The position numbers and the translations under genes were made by a program. From contig NZ_BMUG01000003.1 of the NCBI RefSeq assembly GCF_014650075.1, forward strand, positions 372,001 to 436,000: 64,000 nt of DNA, in the 5' to 3' direction. This stretch comes from Streptomyces microflavus. GTDB taxonomy: Bacteria; Actinomycetota; Actinomycetes; Streptomycetales; Streptomycetaceae. The notes under the pieces were generated by a model. That model ran no database searches and was not told where the DNA came from. It saw only the letters and a list, made by a program, of their open reading frames with translations. Numbering within the stretch: the stretch's first letter is position 1; each line of letters begins with the position of its first letter. This document shows positions 36,409 through 47,015 of the stretch, piece by piece.

Positions 36409-37605
36409 TTGACCACCACCGATCCCACCGGCACCGACCCGTCCCTGATCCCCCTGCACTGCCTGCGCTTCGAGGAACCGGGCCCGCCCCGCCTCGATGA
36501 ACTGCCGGGCGGCGCCCCCGCCTGGCTGGTCAGCCGGCACGCCGACGTCCGCCAGGTGCTCTCCGACCCCCGCTTCGGCCGGGCCCAGCTGTACGCCGCC
36601 GACGCACCGCCCCTCTCCGACGTACCCGACCTCGTGAACAACCCCGACCTGATGTTCAACCAGGACGGCCCCGACCACCTGCGGCTGCGCCGGACCCTGC
36701 GCCGCGCGTTCACCCCGAGGGCCGTCGCCCGCTGGCGGCCGTGGATCGCCGCGATCGTGGAACAGCTCCTGGACCGGCTGGAGGGCCGGTCGGGACCGGT
36801 CGACGTGGTGGAGGAGTTCACCCTTCCGCTCCCGGTGGCGGTGATCAGCAGGCTGATGGGCCTGGACGACTCCGCCCGCGACCGGATGCGCCACTGGAGC
36901 GAGCACGCGTTCTCGGACGGCTCCCACTCCGGGGAGGAGGTGGAATCCGTACTGAAGGAGTTCAGCGCGTTCGGCGCGGAGCTCCTCGCGGAGCGGCGGC
37001 GCGACCCCGGCGACGACCTGATCAGCAGCCTGGTGAGGGCCGCCGACGAGGAGGGCGGGCTCCCCGAGGCGCAGCTGGTGAGCCTGGTGTGCGGGCTCGT
37101 CGTCGGGGGCCACGACAGCACGATGACCATGCTGGGCAACGCACTGCTCTTCCTCCTCGGCGACCGCCCGGAGAGCTGGCCCCGTATCGGCGCGGACGGG
37201 GAGGCGGCCGGAAGGGTGGCGGACCGGCTCATCCACCTCATCCCGCTGGGCGACGACAGGGGGACGGCACGCCACGCCTCCACGGACGTCGAGGTCGGCG
37301 GGGTGACGATTCCCGCCGGTGCGGTCGTCCTGGCCGACTGTGGGGCTGCCAACCGGGACCCCGAGGTCTTCCCCCGTCACACGCTCGACGACCTGTTCGC
37401 CCCGCTGGAGGCCCCCACCCTCTCCTTCGGGGCGGGCGCCCACTACTGCCTGGGCGCCTGGCTGGCCCGTACGGAACTCCAGATCGCCCTGCACCGCCTG
37501 GCCGCCCGCTTCCCCGGCCTGCACCTGTCGGAGCCCCCGGACTCGGTCGTCTGGCGGACCGGAACGACGTCACGCAGCCCGCGGAGGCTCCATGTGAGCT
37601 GGTAG
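36409..37605 (+). CDS. ftdF: Cytochrome P450 of the PTM cluster
   Basis: 398 aa from TTG at 36409, five to six bases after GGGAGG. The heme loop reads FGAGAHYCLGAWLAR with C347, and the I-helix has GGHDST. The K-helix region reads VADRLIHLIP; the expected ExxR is RLIH, so both Glu and Arg of the canonical pair are replaced. Other features are normal for bacterial class I P450s. In homologous clusters the P450 oxidises the carbocycle at a late step. The last gene of the cluster, followed by a hairpin at 37666-37693. Confidence 0.88.
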   Translation: MTTTDPTGTDPSLIPLHCLRFEEPGPPRLDELPGGAPAWLVSRHADVRQVLSDPRFGRAQLYAADAPPLSDVPDLVNNPDLMFNQDGPDHLRLRRTLRRAFTPRAVARWRPWIAAIVEQLLDRLEGRSGPVDVVEEFTLPLPVAVISRLMGLDDSARDRMRHWSEHAFSDGSHSGEEVESVLKEFSAFGAELLAERRRDPGDDLISSLVRAADEEGGLPEAQLVSLVCGLVVGGHDSTMTMLGNALLFLLGDRPESWPRIGADGEAAGRVADRLIHLIPLGDDRGTARHASTDVEVGGVTIPAGAVVLADCGAANRDPEVFPRHTLDDLFAPLEAPTLSFGAGAHYCLGAWLARTELQIALHRLAARFPGLHLSEPPDSVVWRTGTTSRSPRRLHVSW

Positions 37606-37665
37606 ATCCGTTACGGGCCCGGTTCTGGCAGGCCTGACCTACGGCTGCGCGGGCAGGCGGGGTAA

Positions 37666-37693
37666 CGCCGGGGAAGCACACGCTTCCCCGGCG
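37666..37693 (+). terminator. Terminator hairpin after ftdF
   Basis: CGCCGGGGAAGC (37666-37677) pairs perfectly with 37682-37693 around ACAC, 60 bases after the ftdF stop. It marks the 3' end of the PTM operon. Confidence 0.75.
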
Positions 37694-37758
37694 CCGCCGC
37701 CCGGTGGGAAGCCGCCCGGCCGAGGCCCGGTCCGACCACCGCCGATCCAGGAACCCGA

Positions 37759-38562
37759 ATGCCCGCACCCACCATGACGCCGCACGCCGACGGCCCCCGC
37801 GCCCGCCGCGCCGACCGCCGCTTCGGCATCCGCCTGCTGGCAGCCGTGGCCGCCGCGGCCGCCGCCGCGATCCCCTTCGCCCTGCTCCTGGTCCTCGTCG
37901 AGGCGAGCTGGCCCCCGCTGCGGCGCATCGACGCGGGGGCCGCCCGCCGACTGCACGGCATCGCCCTCGAACACCCTGCGTGGACCGGTACGCTGCGCGT
38001 CCTGTCCGACTGGGTGTGGGACCCGGCGACCCTGCGGATCGCCGTCGCCCTGCTCACCCTGTGGCTCCTGCACCGGCGCGCCTGGCGCCTCGCCGCCTGG
38101 GCGGCGGTGACGGCGACCGGCGGCGCGCTGACCGGGGTGCTGGTCAAGGTGGTCGTCGAGCGGGCGAGGCCGTCCCTGGAGGACCCGGTGGCCCAGGCGC
38201 CCGGCTACTCCTTCCCCTCGGGGCACGCGATGACGGCGACCACGTCGTTCGCCGTGCTGCTCCTGGTCCTGCTGCCGATGGTGCCGCGCGCCTGGCGTGC
38301 GCTGTGCTGGGCCGTGGCGGTGGTGTCGGTGCTGGGCGTGGGCTTCACCCGGATCGCGCTCGGTGTGCACTGGTTCAGCGACGTCATCGGCGGCTGGCTG
38401 CTCGGCGCCGCGGTCGTGGTCCTGACCGGCTGGGCCTTCGAGGCCTGGCGGACCGATGCGGGGCGCCGCCGCAGCGACGTGACCGAGGGCCTCGAACCCG
38501 AACTCACCGACGAGGACCCGGAGTCGCCGGCCCCGGCCCGACCCGGGCCCGCCGACGGATGA
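37759..38562 (+). CDS. PAP2-family membrane phosphatase
   Basis: 267 aa. It has the three phosphatase signature parts: KVVVERARP (KX6RP, about residue 133), FPSGHAM (about 152) and TRIALGVHWFSDVIGG (about 198). Six membrane helices are expected. Such proteins dephosphorylate phosphatidate or undecaprenyl pyrophosphate. It lies just after the PTM operon terminator, so it is probably not part of that pathway. The tail is acidic and Pro-rich. It converges on the TetR gene at 38585. Confidence 0.9.
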   Translation: MPAPTMTPHADGPRARRADRRFGIRLLAAVAAAAAAAIPFALLLVLVEASWPPLRRIDAGAARRLHGIALEHPAWTGTLRVLSDWVWDPATLRIAVALLTLWLLHRRAWRLAAWAAVTATGGALTGVLVKVVVERARPSLEDPVAQAPGYSFPSGHAMTATTSFAVLLLVLLPMVPRAWRALCWAVAVVSVLGVGFTRIALGVHWFSDVIGGWLLGAAVVVLTGWAFEAWRTDAGRRRSDVTEGLEPELTDEDPESPAPARPGPADG

Positions 38563-38584
38563 CCGGCCCGGTCGGCCCGGCCGG

Positions 38585-39166
38585 TCAGCGGCCGGGCGCC
38601 CCCGCGCGCAGTCCGTCCATCACGAAGTCCAGCAGCCGGGATGCCCTCGGCCGCCAGTCCTCCCGCGGATCGAGCTGCCAGAGGCCCGCGATGGCGAGAA
38701 AGAAGTCCTCCGGCGTCACTCCGGTCCGGATGGTGCCGGCCTCCTCGTTGGCGCGGAGCAGTGCTCCGGCGGCGGCCATCACCGGGGCCGGGCCGGGCTT
38801 GGCCGGGCCGCCCGGCGCGCTCGTGACCAGCCGGATGGCGTCCGCGAGGCCCGCCTTGGTCATCGCGAAGAGGGCGAGCCGGTCCATCCACTCGCGCAGG
38901 GCCGCTTCGGGTGCGCGGGCGCACAGCAACTCGGCGGCCGCGTCGGCCACCTGCTGCATCTCGTAGCGGTAGATCTCCAGGACGAGCGCTTCGCGGTGCG
39001 GGAAGTTGCGGTAGAACGTGCCCTGCCCGACGCCCGCCTTCTTGGCGATCGTGCTCAGAGGGACGTCCGGACGCACCGTCAGTTCGGCCATGGCGACGTG
39101 CAGGATGCGCTCGCGGTTGCGCAGCGCGTCCGACCGCAGGGGAACGTCCTTCTTCGGCTGGGACAC
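38585..39166 (-). CDS. TetR family transcriptional regulator
   Basis: 193 aa. The helix-turn-helix is RILHVAMAEL...PLSTIAKKAGVGQGTFYRNFPHREAL (residues 20-65), followed by an unclassified ligand-binding domain. It is divergent from the molybdenum hydroxylase operon, and two near-identical palindromes (39212-39225 and 39244-39257) lie between them. It probably represses the operon and itself, with an aldehyde or purine-like inducer as a guess. Confidence 0.9.
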   Translation of the reverse strand: MSQPKKDVPLRSDALRNRERILHVAMAELTVRPDVPLSTIAKKAGVGQGTFYRNFPHREALVLEIYRYEMQQVADAAAELLCARAPEAALREWMDRLALFAMTKAGLADAIRLVTSAPGGPAKPGPAPVMAAAGALLRANEEAGTIRTGVTPEDFFLAIAGLWQLDPREDWRPRASRLLDFVMDGLRAGAPGR

Positions 39167-39211
39167 GCGTCCTCCTCACGGGTTCGTGGCCGAATCCCGT
39201 CCTTGTGAAAG

Positions 39212-39257
39212 CGGACAGCTGTCCGTTACGTTGGCGAGTGAAGCGGACAGTAGTCCG
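39212..39257. promoter_or_regulatory. Two TetR-type palindromes 32 bp apart
   Basis: CGGACAGCTGTCCG (39212-39225) is a perfect 14-bp palindrome. CGGACAGTAGTCCG (39244-39257) keeps both five-base ends. Centre-to-centre spacing is 32 bp, about three helical turns, so two dimers could bind on the same face. They lie between TetR (start 39166) and the Mo-hydroxylase operon (start 39366). Confidence 0.75.
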
Positions 39258-39365
39258 GTTAGGTCCACCTTAGCGCGGCGCGCCCCCGGCATGCACCGGG
39301 CGGCCGCCCCCGGACCGCTGCCGCAGCGCCGAACTCCCGTCACCGGACACCGAAGAAGGCTGATC

Positions 39366-39944
39366 ATGGCCCCAGCGCCCGCGTCGACCACCAGCCCGAT
39401 CACTCTGCACATCAACGATGAGAAGCACCACCTGTCCGTGGACCACCGCACCACGCTGCTCGACGCCCTGCGCGAGCGCCTCGACCTCACCGGCACCAAG
39501 AAGGGCTGCGACCAAGGGCAGTGCGGGGCCTGCACCGTCCTGCTCGACCGGCGCCGCGTCGTCTCCTGCCTCACCCTCGCGGTCGCGGCCGAGGGGCGCG
39601 AGATCACCACCATCGAAGGCATCGCCGACGGCGACGACCTGCACCCCGTCCAGCAGGCCTTCCTCGACCTCGACGGCTATCAGTGCGGCTACTGCACACC
39701 CGGCCAGATCTGCTCGGCCATCGCCGTCATCGAGGAACACGCGGCCGGCTGGCCGAGCGCCGTCACGGACGACGTACGCCCCGAGACACCACCACTCCCG
39801 CTGACGCCCGACGAGATCCGCGAGCGGATGAGCGGCAACCTGTGCCGCTGCGGCGCCTATGTCTCGATCGTCCAGGCGGTCGCCCGTGGCGCCGAGGCCC
39901 ACGAAGAGGCCCGTACCGCAGCCGTCGAGGAGGCCGCCGCATGA
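39366..39944 (+). CDS. Mo-hydroxylase small subunit, 2 x [2Fe-2S] (PaoA/YagT-like)
   Basis: 192 aa from ATG at 39366. The plant-type cluster is C48, C53, C56 and C68 (CX4CX2CX11C); the second is C107, C110, C160 and C162 (QCGYCTPGQ and NLCRCG). It shuttles electrons between molybdenum and FAD in the xanthine oxidase family. A twin-arginine signal, present on the periplasmic E. coli PaoA, is absent, so this complex is probably cytoplasmic. It overlaps the next gene by four bases. Confidence 0.92.
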   Translation: MAPAPASTTSPITLHINDEKHHLSVDHRTTLLDALRERLDLTGTKKGCDQGQCGACTVLLDRRRVVSCLTLAVAAEGREITTIEGIADGDDLHPVQQAFLDLDGYQCGYCTPGQICSAIAVIEEHAAGWPSAVTDDVRPETPPLPLTPDEIRERMSGNLCRCGAYVSIVQAVARGAEAHEEARTAAVEEAAA

Positions 39945-40929
39945 GGGAGTTCGACTACCGGCGCGCCCACGACGTCACCGGCGCGGTCGCCCTGCTCGCG
40001 GCCGACCCGGAAGCACGGTTCCTCGGGGGCGGCACCAACCTCGTCGACCTGATGAAGGCCGGCGTGGAACGGCCCGGCCGACTCGTCGACGTCCGCGAAC
40101 TGCCCCTGGACCGCATCGAACCCACCGCGGACGGCGGCCTGCGCATCGGCGCCACCGTCACCAACAGCGACCTCGCCGCCCATCCCGAAGTCCGGCGCCG
40201 CTATCCGGCGCTTACCCAGGCCGTCCTGGCCGGTGCTTCCGGTCAGCTGCGCAACATGGCCACCATCGGAGGCAACCTGCTCCAGCGCACCCGCTGCGGC
40301 TACTTCTCCGACGTGAGCAGTCCATGCAACAAGCGCGTCCCGGGAAGCGGCTGCCCGGCCATGGCCGGTGAGCACCACAACCACGCGGTCCTCGGCGCCT
40401 CCGACCACTGCGTGGCCACGCACCCCTCCGACATGGGCGTGCCCCTGACGGCGTTCGACGCCCAGGTGGCGTACGAGAGCCCCGACGGGCCGGGCGAGGT
40501 GCCGCTCACCGATCTCTACCTCCCCGTCGGTGACACCCCGCACCGCGAGACCACCCTGCCGCCGGGCGCGCTGATCACCCACATCGGCCTGCCGGCGGCG
40601 CCCGTCGCCGCCCGCTCCCGTTACCGCAAGGTGCGCGAACGGGCCTCGTTCGCCTTCGCCATCGGCTCGGTCGCCGCCGCTCTGGACATCGAGGACGGAC
40701 GCGTACGAGAAGCCCGGCTCGCGCTCGGGGCCGTCGCCTCCCGGCCCTGGCGTGCTCGCGCGGCCGAGTCCGTCCTGACCGGCGCTCCGGCCACCGGCGC
40801 CACGTTCGCCGCCGCCGCGGACGCCGAACTCGCGGCCGCCAGGCCGCTGCCCGACAACGGATACAAGGTGACCCTCATGCGCAACCTCGTGGTCTCCGTC
40901 CTGACCGAACTGGCCGAGGGGGACCTCCG

Positions 40930-40933
<4 letters not shown>
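39941..40933 (+). CDS. Mo-hydroxylase FAD subunit (PaoB/YagS-like)
   Basis: 330 aa from ATG at 39941 (ATGA overlap). The FAD-binding segment is FLGGGTNLVDLMKAG (about 28-42) and the second is ASGQLRNMATIGGNLLQRTRC. After it comes a cysteine-rich insert, RCGYFSDVSSPCNKR...GSGCPAM and a later DHCVATHPSDM. In PaoB this insert binds a [4Fe-4S] cluster, which ordinary xanthine dehydrogenase FAD subunits lack. This is why I favour the aldehyde-oxidoreductase (Pao) type. Electrons flow through it from the small subunit. Confidence 0.9.
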
Positions 40934-43117
<2,184 letters not shown>

Positions 43118-43125
<8 letters not shown>

Positions 43126-44248
43126 CATTGCCGACGAGCTGCACCGCTGGATGGCGCAGGGGCGGGAGTTCGCCGTCGCCACCGTCGTCTCCGTCGGCGG
43201 CAGCGCCCCGCGGGGGCCCGGCGCCGCCCTCGCCGTCGACAGCGAGGGTACGGCGATCGGCTCGGTCTCCGGCGGCTGTGTGGAAGGCGCGGTCTACGAG
43301 CTGTGCGCCCAGGCCCTCCAGGACGGCCGGGCCGTGCGCGAACGTTTCGGCTACAGCGACGAGGACGCTTTCGCCGTCGGCCTGACCTGCGGTGGAGTCA
43401 TCGACGTCCTGGTGACGCCGGTCCGGGCGAACGCGCCGGGGCGGCAGGTGCTGGGGGCCGCGCTGTCCGCCGCGGCATCCGGAGCGGCAGCGGCCCTGGC
43501 CCGGGTGGTGCGCGGTCCGGACGGCTTCCTGGGACGGTCCCTGCTCGTCCGCCCGGACGGCACCCAGGAGGGCGGGCTAGGCGGCCACGCCGAGCTGGAC
43601 CGTACGGCGGCGGCCGAGGCCCGGGCCCTGCTGGAGACCGGCCGCACCGGCACCGTCACCCTCTCCGAGGACGGCTCGCACTGCCCAGGCGGGCTCACCC
43701 TGCTTGTCGAGACCAGCGTGGAACCGCCCCGCATGATCGTGTTCGGTGCCGTCGACTTCGCCGCGGCGCTGGTGCGGGCCGGCAAGTTCCTGGGCCACCA
43801 CGTCACGGTGTGCGACGCCCGGCCCGTCTTCGCGACCCGGGCCCGGTTCCCCGAGGCGGACGAGGTCGTCGTCGACTGGCCGCACCGCTATCTGCGCCGC
43901 ACCCGGACCGACGGACGCACGGTGCTGTGCGTGCTCACGCACGAGGCCCGGTTCGACGTGCCGCTCCTCGCGGAGGCGCTGCGGAGGCCCGTCGCCTTCG
44001 TCGGTGCCATGGGCTCACGCCGGACCCACGAGGACCGGCTGCGGAGACTGCGCGAGGCCGGGCTGGGCGAGGGGGAGTTGAAGCGCCTGCGGTCGCCCAT
44101 CGGCCTGGACCTCGGCGCCCGTACGCCCGAGGAGACGGCCCTGTCCATCGCCGCGGAGATCGTCGCGGCCCGGCGCGGCGGCACGGGCCTGCCGCTGACC
44201 GGCGGGGCGGAGCCCATCCACCGGGACCTGTCGGGGGCGGCGGCCTGA
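43118..44248 (+). CDS. XdhC/CoxI family Mo-cofactor maturation protein
   Basis: 376 aa from ATG at 43118. The N-terminal XdhC domain has VVSVGGSAPRGPGA and SVSGGCVEGAVYE; the C-terminal Rossmann domain contains MIVFGAVDFAAALVRAG near residue 208 and a later GAMGSRRTHEDRL. XdhC binds the molybdenum cofactor, supports its sulfuration and inserts it into the apoenzyme. It is the fourth gene of the Mo-hydroxylase operon and converges with the DUF3253 gene 37 bases away. Confidence 0.92.
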
Positions 44249-44285
44249 GGGTACCCACGCTCGGTGGCGCCCCCCCCGGGCGGTC

Positions 44286-44558
44286 TCAGCGCACGCGGCG
44301 AATGCGGATCGGGCCACGCGCCTCGGCCGGCGCGACGGGACGGCCGCCCTGGGTGATCTCCACTTCGCCGGCCGCCACCAGCCGCCGTGCCGCCCGGCGG
44401 GCCGGCTCCATGAGCGCACGCCAGCCGTCGTCGTCCCCGGCGTGGACCGCACGTGCGGCGTCGGAGGGGCAGATGGTCGCGGCGGGCGCGCGTGCGTCCA
44501 GCAGTTCCAGGATGGCTCGTTCGAGCTGCTGGTCCGTCTGCTGCCCGGTTCCGGTCAT
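44286..44558 (-). CDS. DUF3253 domain protein
   Basis: 90 aa from ATG at 44558. The sequence reads as a small winged-helix-like protein: LERAILELLDARAPAATICPSDAAR, then ARRLVAAGEVEITQGG, which I recognise as DUF3253. The upstream frame that continues to 44954 belongs to a decayed gene, not to this protein. Its function is unknown to me. Confidence 0.8.
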   Translation of the reverse strand: MTGTGQQTDQQLERAILELLDARAPAATICPSDAARAVHAGDDDGWRALMEPARRAARRLVAAGEVEITQGGRPVAPAEARGPIRIRRVR

Positions 44559-44599
44559 GTTGCGAGTGTCGCATTCGCCCCGCGACGCAGCACCGAGAA

Positions 44600-44870
44600 C
44601 GGCAGGGCCATCGCCGCGACGGACATGGACCCGCCGGCCCTGCGCGGCAAGGGCCCGGTCGATCGACTCGGCGGCCTCCGCGCCCAACACCTTCCGGACG
44701 AGCACCTCGAACTCGATCATCACCGGACTGCCGTTCTCATCCAGCCCCAGGGTGTCGACCCGCCTCCGGTGCCACGCACCGGTCGGATACTCCGACGCCA
44801 TGAACCGCCGATCGACGGAAAGCCCTGGGTCTTCCGCATTCGCGGTCCGGATCGGCCTCTCTCGGATAAC
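44600..44870 (-). pseudogene. Remnant of a NucS/DUF5655-like protein with internal deletion
   Basis: The minus frame reads DRRFMASEYPTGAW...RRVDTLGLDENGSPVMIEF and then jumps to VLVRKVLGAEAAESIDRAL. In the family, the two segments are separated by about 30 residues (the strand and helix after IEYKR). The join lacks them, and both ends of the protein are missing. The start MASEYPT falls at 44801. This is a deleted and truncated copy, read from memory of the family; the exact extent is approximate. Confidence 0.6.
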
Positions 44871-44950
44871 CGCGTTCAGAGCGAGGAGGGCGGATGTACA
44901 CCCACGCCTGCCGGGTCGTGGCCGGCCTGGACGTTGCAACCGCATGTCCT

Positions 44951-45230
44951 CCATGAGGAATCACGCCACGACGAAGGACGAGCGATGGTTCGGAAAACCC
45001 GTGCCTCAGCTCGTCCGGCGGCGGCTGCGGTCGAAGAGCAGGGCGCTGGTGCGGGAGGAGGCATCGCGGCTCGGCGACGCGGGCGTCGTCCTGATGGCGC
45101 ACTCCTACTTCCTGCGCATACTCACCACCCACTACCTGCGGCCGGCTATCAAGGCGCTCAACATGGCGTTGCCGGAGCGGTTGTTCGCGGCGAGGAGGGT
45201 CGGAGCCAGTCTCCGCTTCGGGCGTGAGGG
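44951..45230 (+). other. Unclear coding-like stretch, possible remnant
   Basis: From ATG at 44951 a plus frame with high third-position GC reads about 100 residues (DAGVVLMAHSYFLRILTTHYL near the middle) before meeting the hairpin at 45231-45262 and continuing antisense to the sortase gene without a natural stop. The segment MAHSYFLRILTT faintly recalls the end of histidine phosphatases. It could be a 3'-truncated gene; I would not call it a protein. Confidence 0.25.
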
Positions 45231-45262
45231 CGGCCGGTACCTCGTCTCCGAGGTACCGGCCG
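45231..45262 (-). terminator. Hairpin downstream of the sortase gene
   Basis: CGGCCGGTACCTCG (45231-45244) pairs perfectly with 45249-45262 around a four-base loop, 17 bases past the sortase stop codon. Confidence 0.7.
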
Positions 45263-45278
45263 AGTCCGGGCGCGGCGT

Positions 45279-45998
45279 TCAGGCCGCTGCTTTCTTCAGT
45301 GATGTGAGGTGGGCGAAGACCACCACATTCGCCGAGTATCCCGCCTTCTCGTCGAAACGCCCGCCACAGGTGAGCAGCCGGAGTTCGGGCCGCCCGGTCT
45401 CCCCGTACACCTTGTCGTCGGGGAATTTATCCTTCGTGTACGTATTCACCGCGTCCACCGTGAACACCGCGGTTCTGCGGTCCGCGCGCACCACGTTGAC
45501 CTTGTCGCCCCGGCGCAGTGCGTTGAGGTTGAGGAAGATGGCGGGGCCGGTCCTGGTGTCCCGGTGGCCCACGAGCAGGGCCGTGCCGTTCTCACCGGGC
45601 GACGGCCCCTTCTCGTACCAGCCCGTCAGCTTGGGCTTGCTCAACGGCGGGGCTTCGAGCCGGCCCTTCGTATCGAGGCCGAGTCCGGTGACCGCCGCCT
45701 CGATGAAGATGGCGGGAATGGCGACCTTCAGGGGGCGGGAGGGCACCAGGGGGGTGTGCGAGGCGGGCACGTGCTTCTCTGGTTTGTGCGGTGCCCGTCG
45801 GAACGACTCCCGCCCCCCGCCTGCGGCGTCGCTGCCGCGGGCGGCGACCGCCTGGGTGTCCTCGGCGGAGTCCGAGGACACCCAGACGATGCCGGCCACC
45901 AGAGAGAACGTCACGCACAGCGTCATGGTGAGACGGCACGCGCGCGACGGTCCCCGTCGTCGCCGTCGGCAGCGGACGTTACGCCTCGCCACGGGCAC
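45279..45998 (-). CDS. Class F sortase
   Basis: 239 aa. After a basic leader and one membrane segment (about residues 23-40), the catalytic domain follows: H145 in LLVGHRDT, C211 in LRLLTCGG, and an Arg shortly after in GRFDEK. This is the actinobacterial class F sortase layout. It joins secreted proteins to the cell wall. The frame starts with ATG at 45998, 20 bases inside the upstream gene, so the two are translationally coupled. The upstream protein is the obvious substrate candidate. Confidence 0.92.
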   Translation of the reverse strand: MPVARRNVRCRRRRRGPSRACRLTMTLCVTFSLVAGIVWVSSDSAEDTQAVAARGSDAAGGGRESFRRAPHKPEKHVPASHTPLVPSRPLKVAIPAIFIEAAVTGLGLDTKGRLEAPPLSKPKLTGWYEKGPSPGENGTALLVGHRDTRTGPAIFLNLNALRRGDKVNVVRADRRTAVFTVDAVNTYTKDKFPDDKVYGETGRPELRLLTCGGRFDEKAGYSANVVVFAHLTSLKKAAA

Positions 45999-46611
45999 GG
46001 CGACGTGCGGACCGGCGCATCATGATCAGGCCCGCGGCGCCTGCGGCCCCGGCTGCCAGCGCGGCGGCGGCTCCGACGTTCGAGTCGCCCTCGGAGCTGA
46101 TGGGCTCCATGTCCGGGACACCCCCGCCGCCCGCGGGGACCCCGCCGATGGGCCTCTGCGGCTTGTGAGGCTTGCCGCCGCCGTGACCGCGGTCGGGGCA
46201 CTCGACCTTGAAGCTCTTCTGCTTCGGGCCCGCCGGGACGACCCACACCAGCTGGTACGTGCCCTCCGGGAGCCGGTACTGCTCACTGCGCGCACTGCCG
46301 TTGATGAGCGGAAGGGTGTCCAGCAGGGTGGTGCCCGGCGGCACGGTCGGGGGCTGCTCGGTAATCGTCCAGGGGACCGAGGGGAACGACTCGAAGTTGC
46401 TCGCCGACAGCACGAACTTGCAGACCTCGACCCCGTCGCGGTCACCGCGCGAGTGCCAGCTGACCGAGCGGATGTCGATGTCACCGCTGTCGCCGGGGAG
46501 GGCGTAGGCGGCGGGTGCTCCGGCCAGAGTGGCACCGGCGACTGCGACCGCGACGGCCACCTTGGCGCCCGTGCGGGCACTGCGGGATCGGACGGAACTG
46601 GGGATGCGCAT
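45979..46611 (-). CDS. Secreted surface protein with C-terminal anchor, probable sortase partner
   Basis: 210 aa from ATG at 46611, preceded by GAAGGAG. It has a signal peptide (residues 1-38, cleavage after AYA), a folded middle of about 110 residues with two cysteines (EVCKF and KVECPD), a Gly/Pro-rich spacer (about 145-170) and a C-terminal hydrophobic segment followed by RRSARRRARGEA. This is the plan of a sortase substrate, but no LPxTG or LAxTG motif is visible before the hydrophobic segment. The motif may be non-canonical, or the protein may stay membrane-anchored. Confidence 0.78.
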   Translation of the reverse strand: MRIPSSVRSRSARTGAKVAVAVAVAGATLAGAPAAYALPGDSGDIDIRSVSWHSRGDRDGVEVCKFVLSASNFESFPSVPWTITEQPPTVPPGTTLLDTLPLINGSARSEQYRLPEGTYQLVWVVPAGPKQKSFKVECPDRGHGGGKPHKPQRPIGGVPAGGGGVPDMEPISSEGDSNVGAAAALAAGAAGAAGLIMMRRSARRRARGEA

Positions 46612-47015
46612 GAAGGCTCCTTCAAACCGGGATGATTGTCGTACTGATCACCTGATCGCCTAAGGGATGCCATGAATCGTCGTAAAAGTCAGATAAGACA
46701 CGGGAATATTCCAGAAGTGCCCTGATCGGCAGACAGCACATGAGTGGCACCCGGGGCACGGACCGGATCGCGGGCCGAGAAGCAGCAACACGAGGGAGCC
46801 GAAAGGCTGCGGCCCGCTTCTCCGCATCCGGCCTGCCCGGGACGGGCACGACCGACGCCGCGTCCTCCCGCGCCTCCTGCGTACGGACTTGTGCTCAACC
46901 TGCCGCAGCCGGCAGGCGGGGAAGCCCTGGGCGATCCGCGACCCCTCCAGCGAGGCCGCAGGATGGGTCATCCGGAGAGGACGTACGGCTACGGCAGGAA
47001 CACTGAAGACACCCG
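46612..47015. other. 404-base gap, no gene recognised
   Basis: It separates the surface protein gene from the APC permease gene. It probably holds the promoter of the former; GATCAG occurs twice near 46650 on the minus strand. Part of it, around 46640-46720, is low in GC for this genome. Short frames show no family resemblance. Confidence 0.5.
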
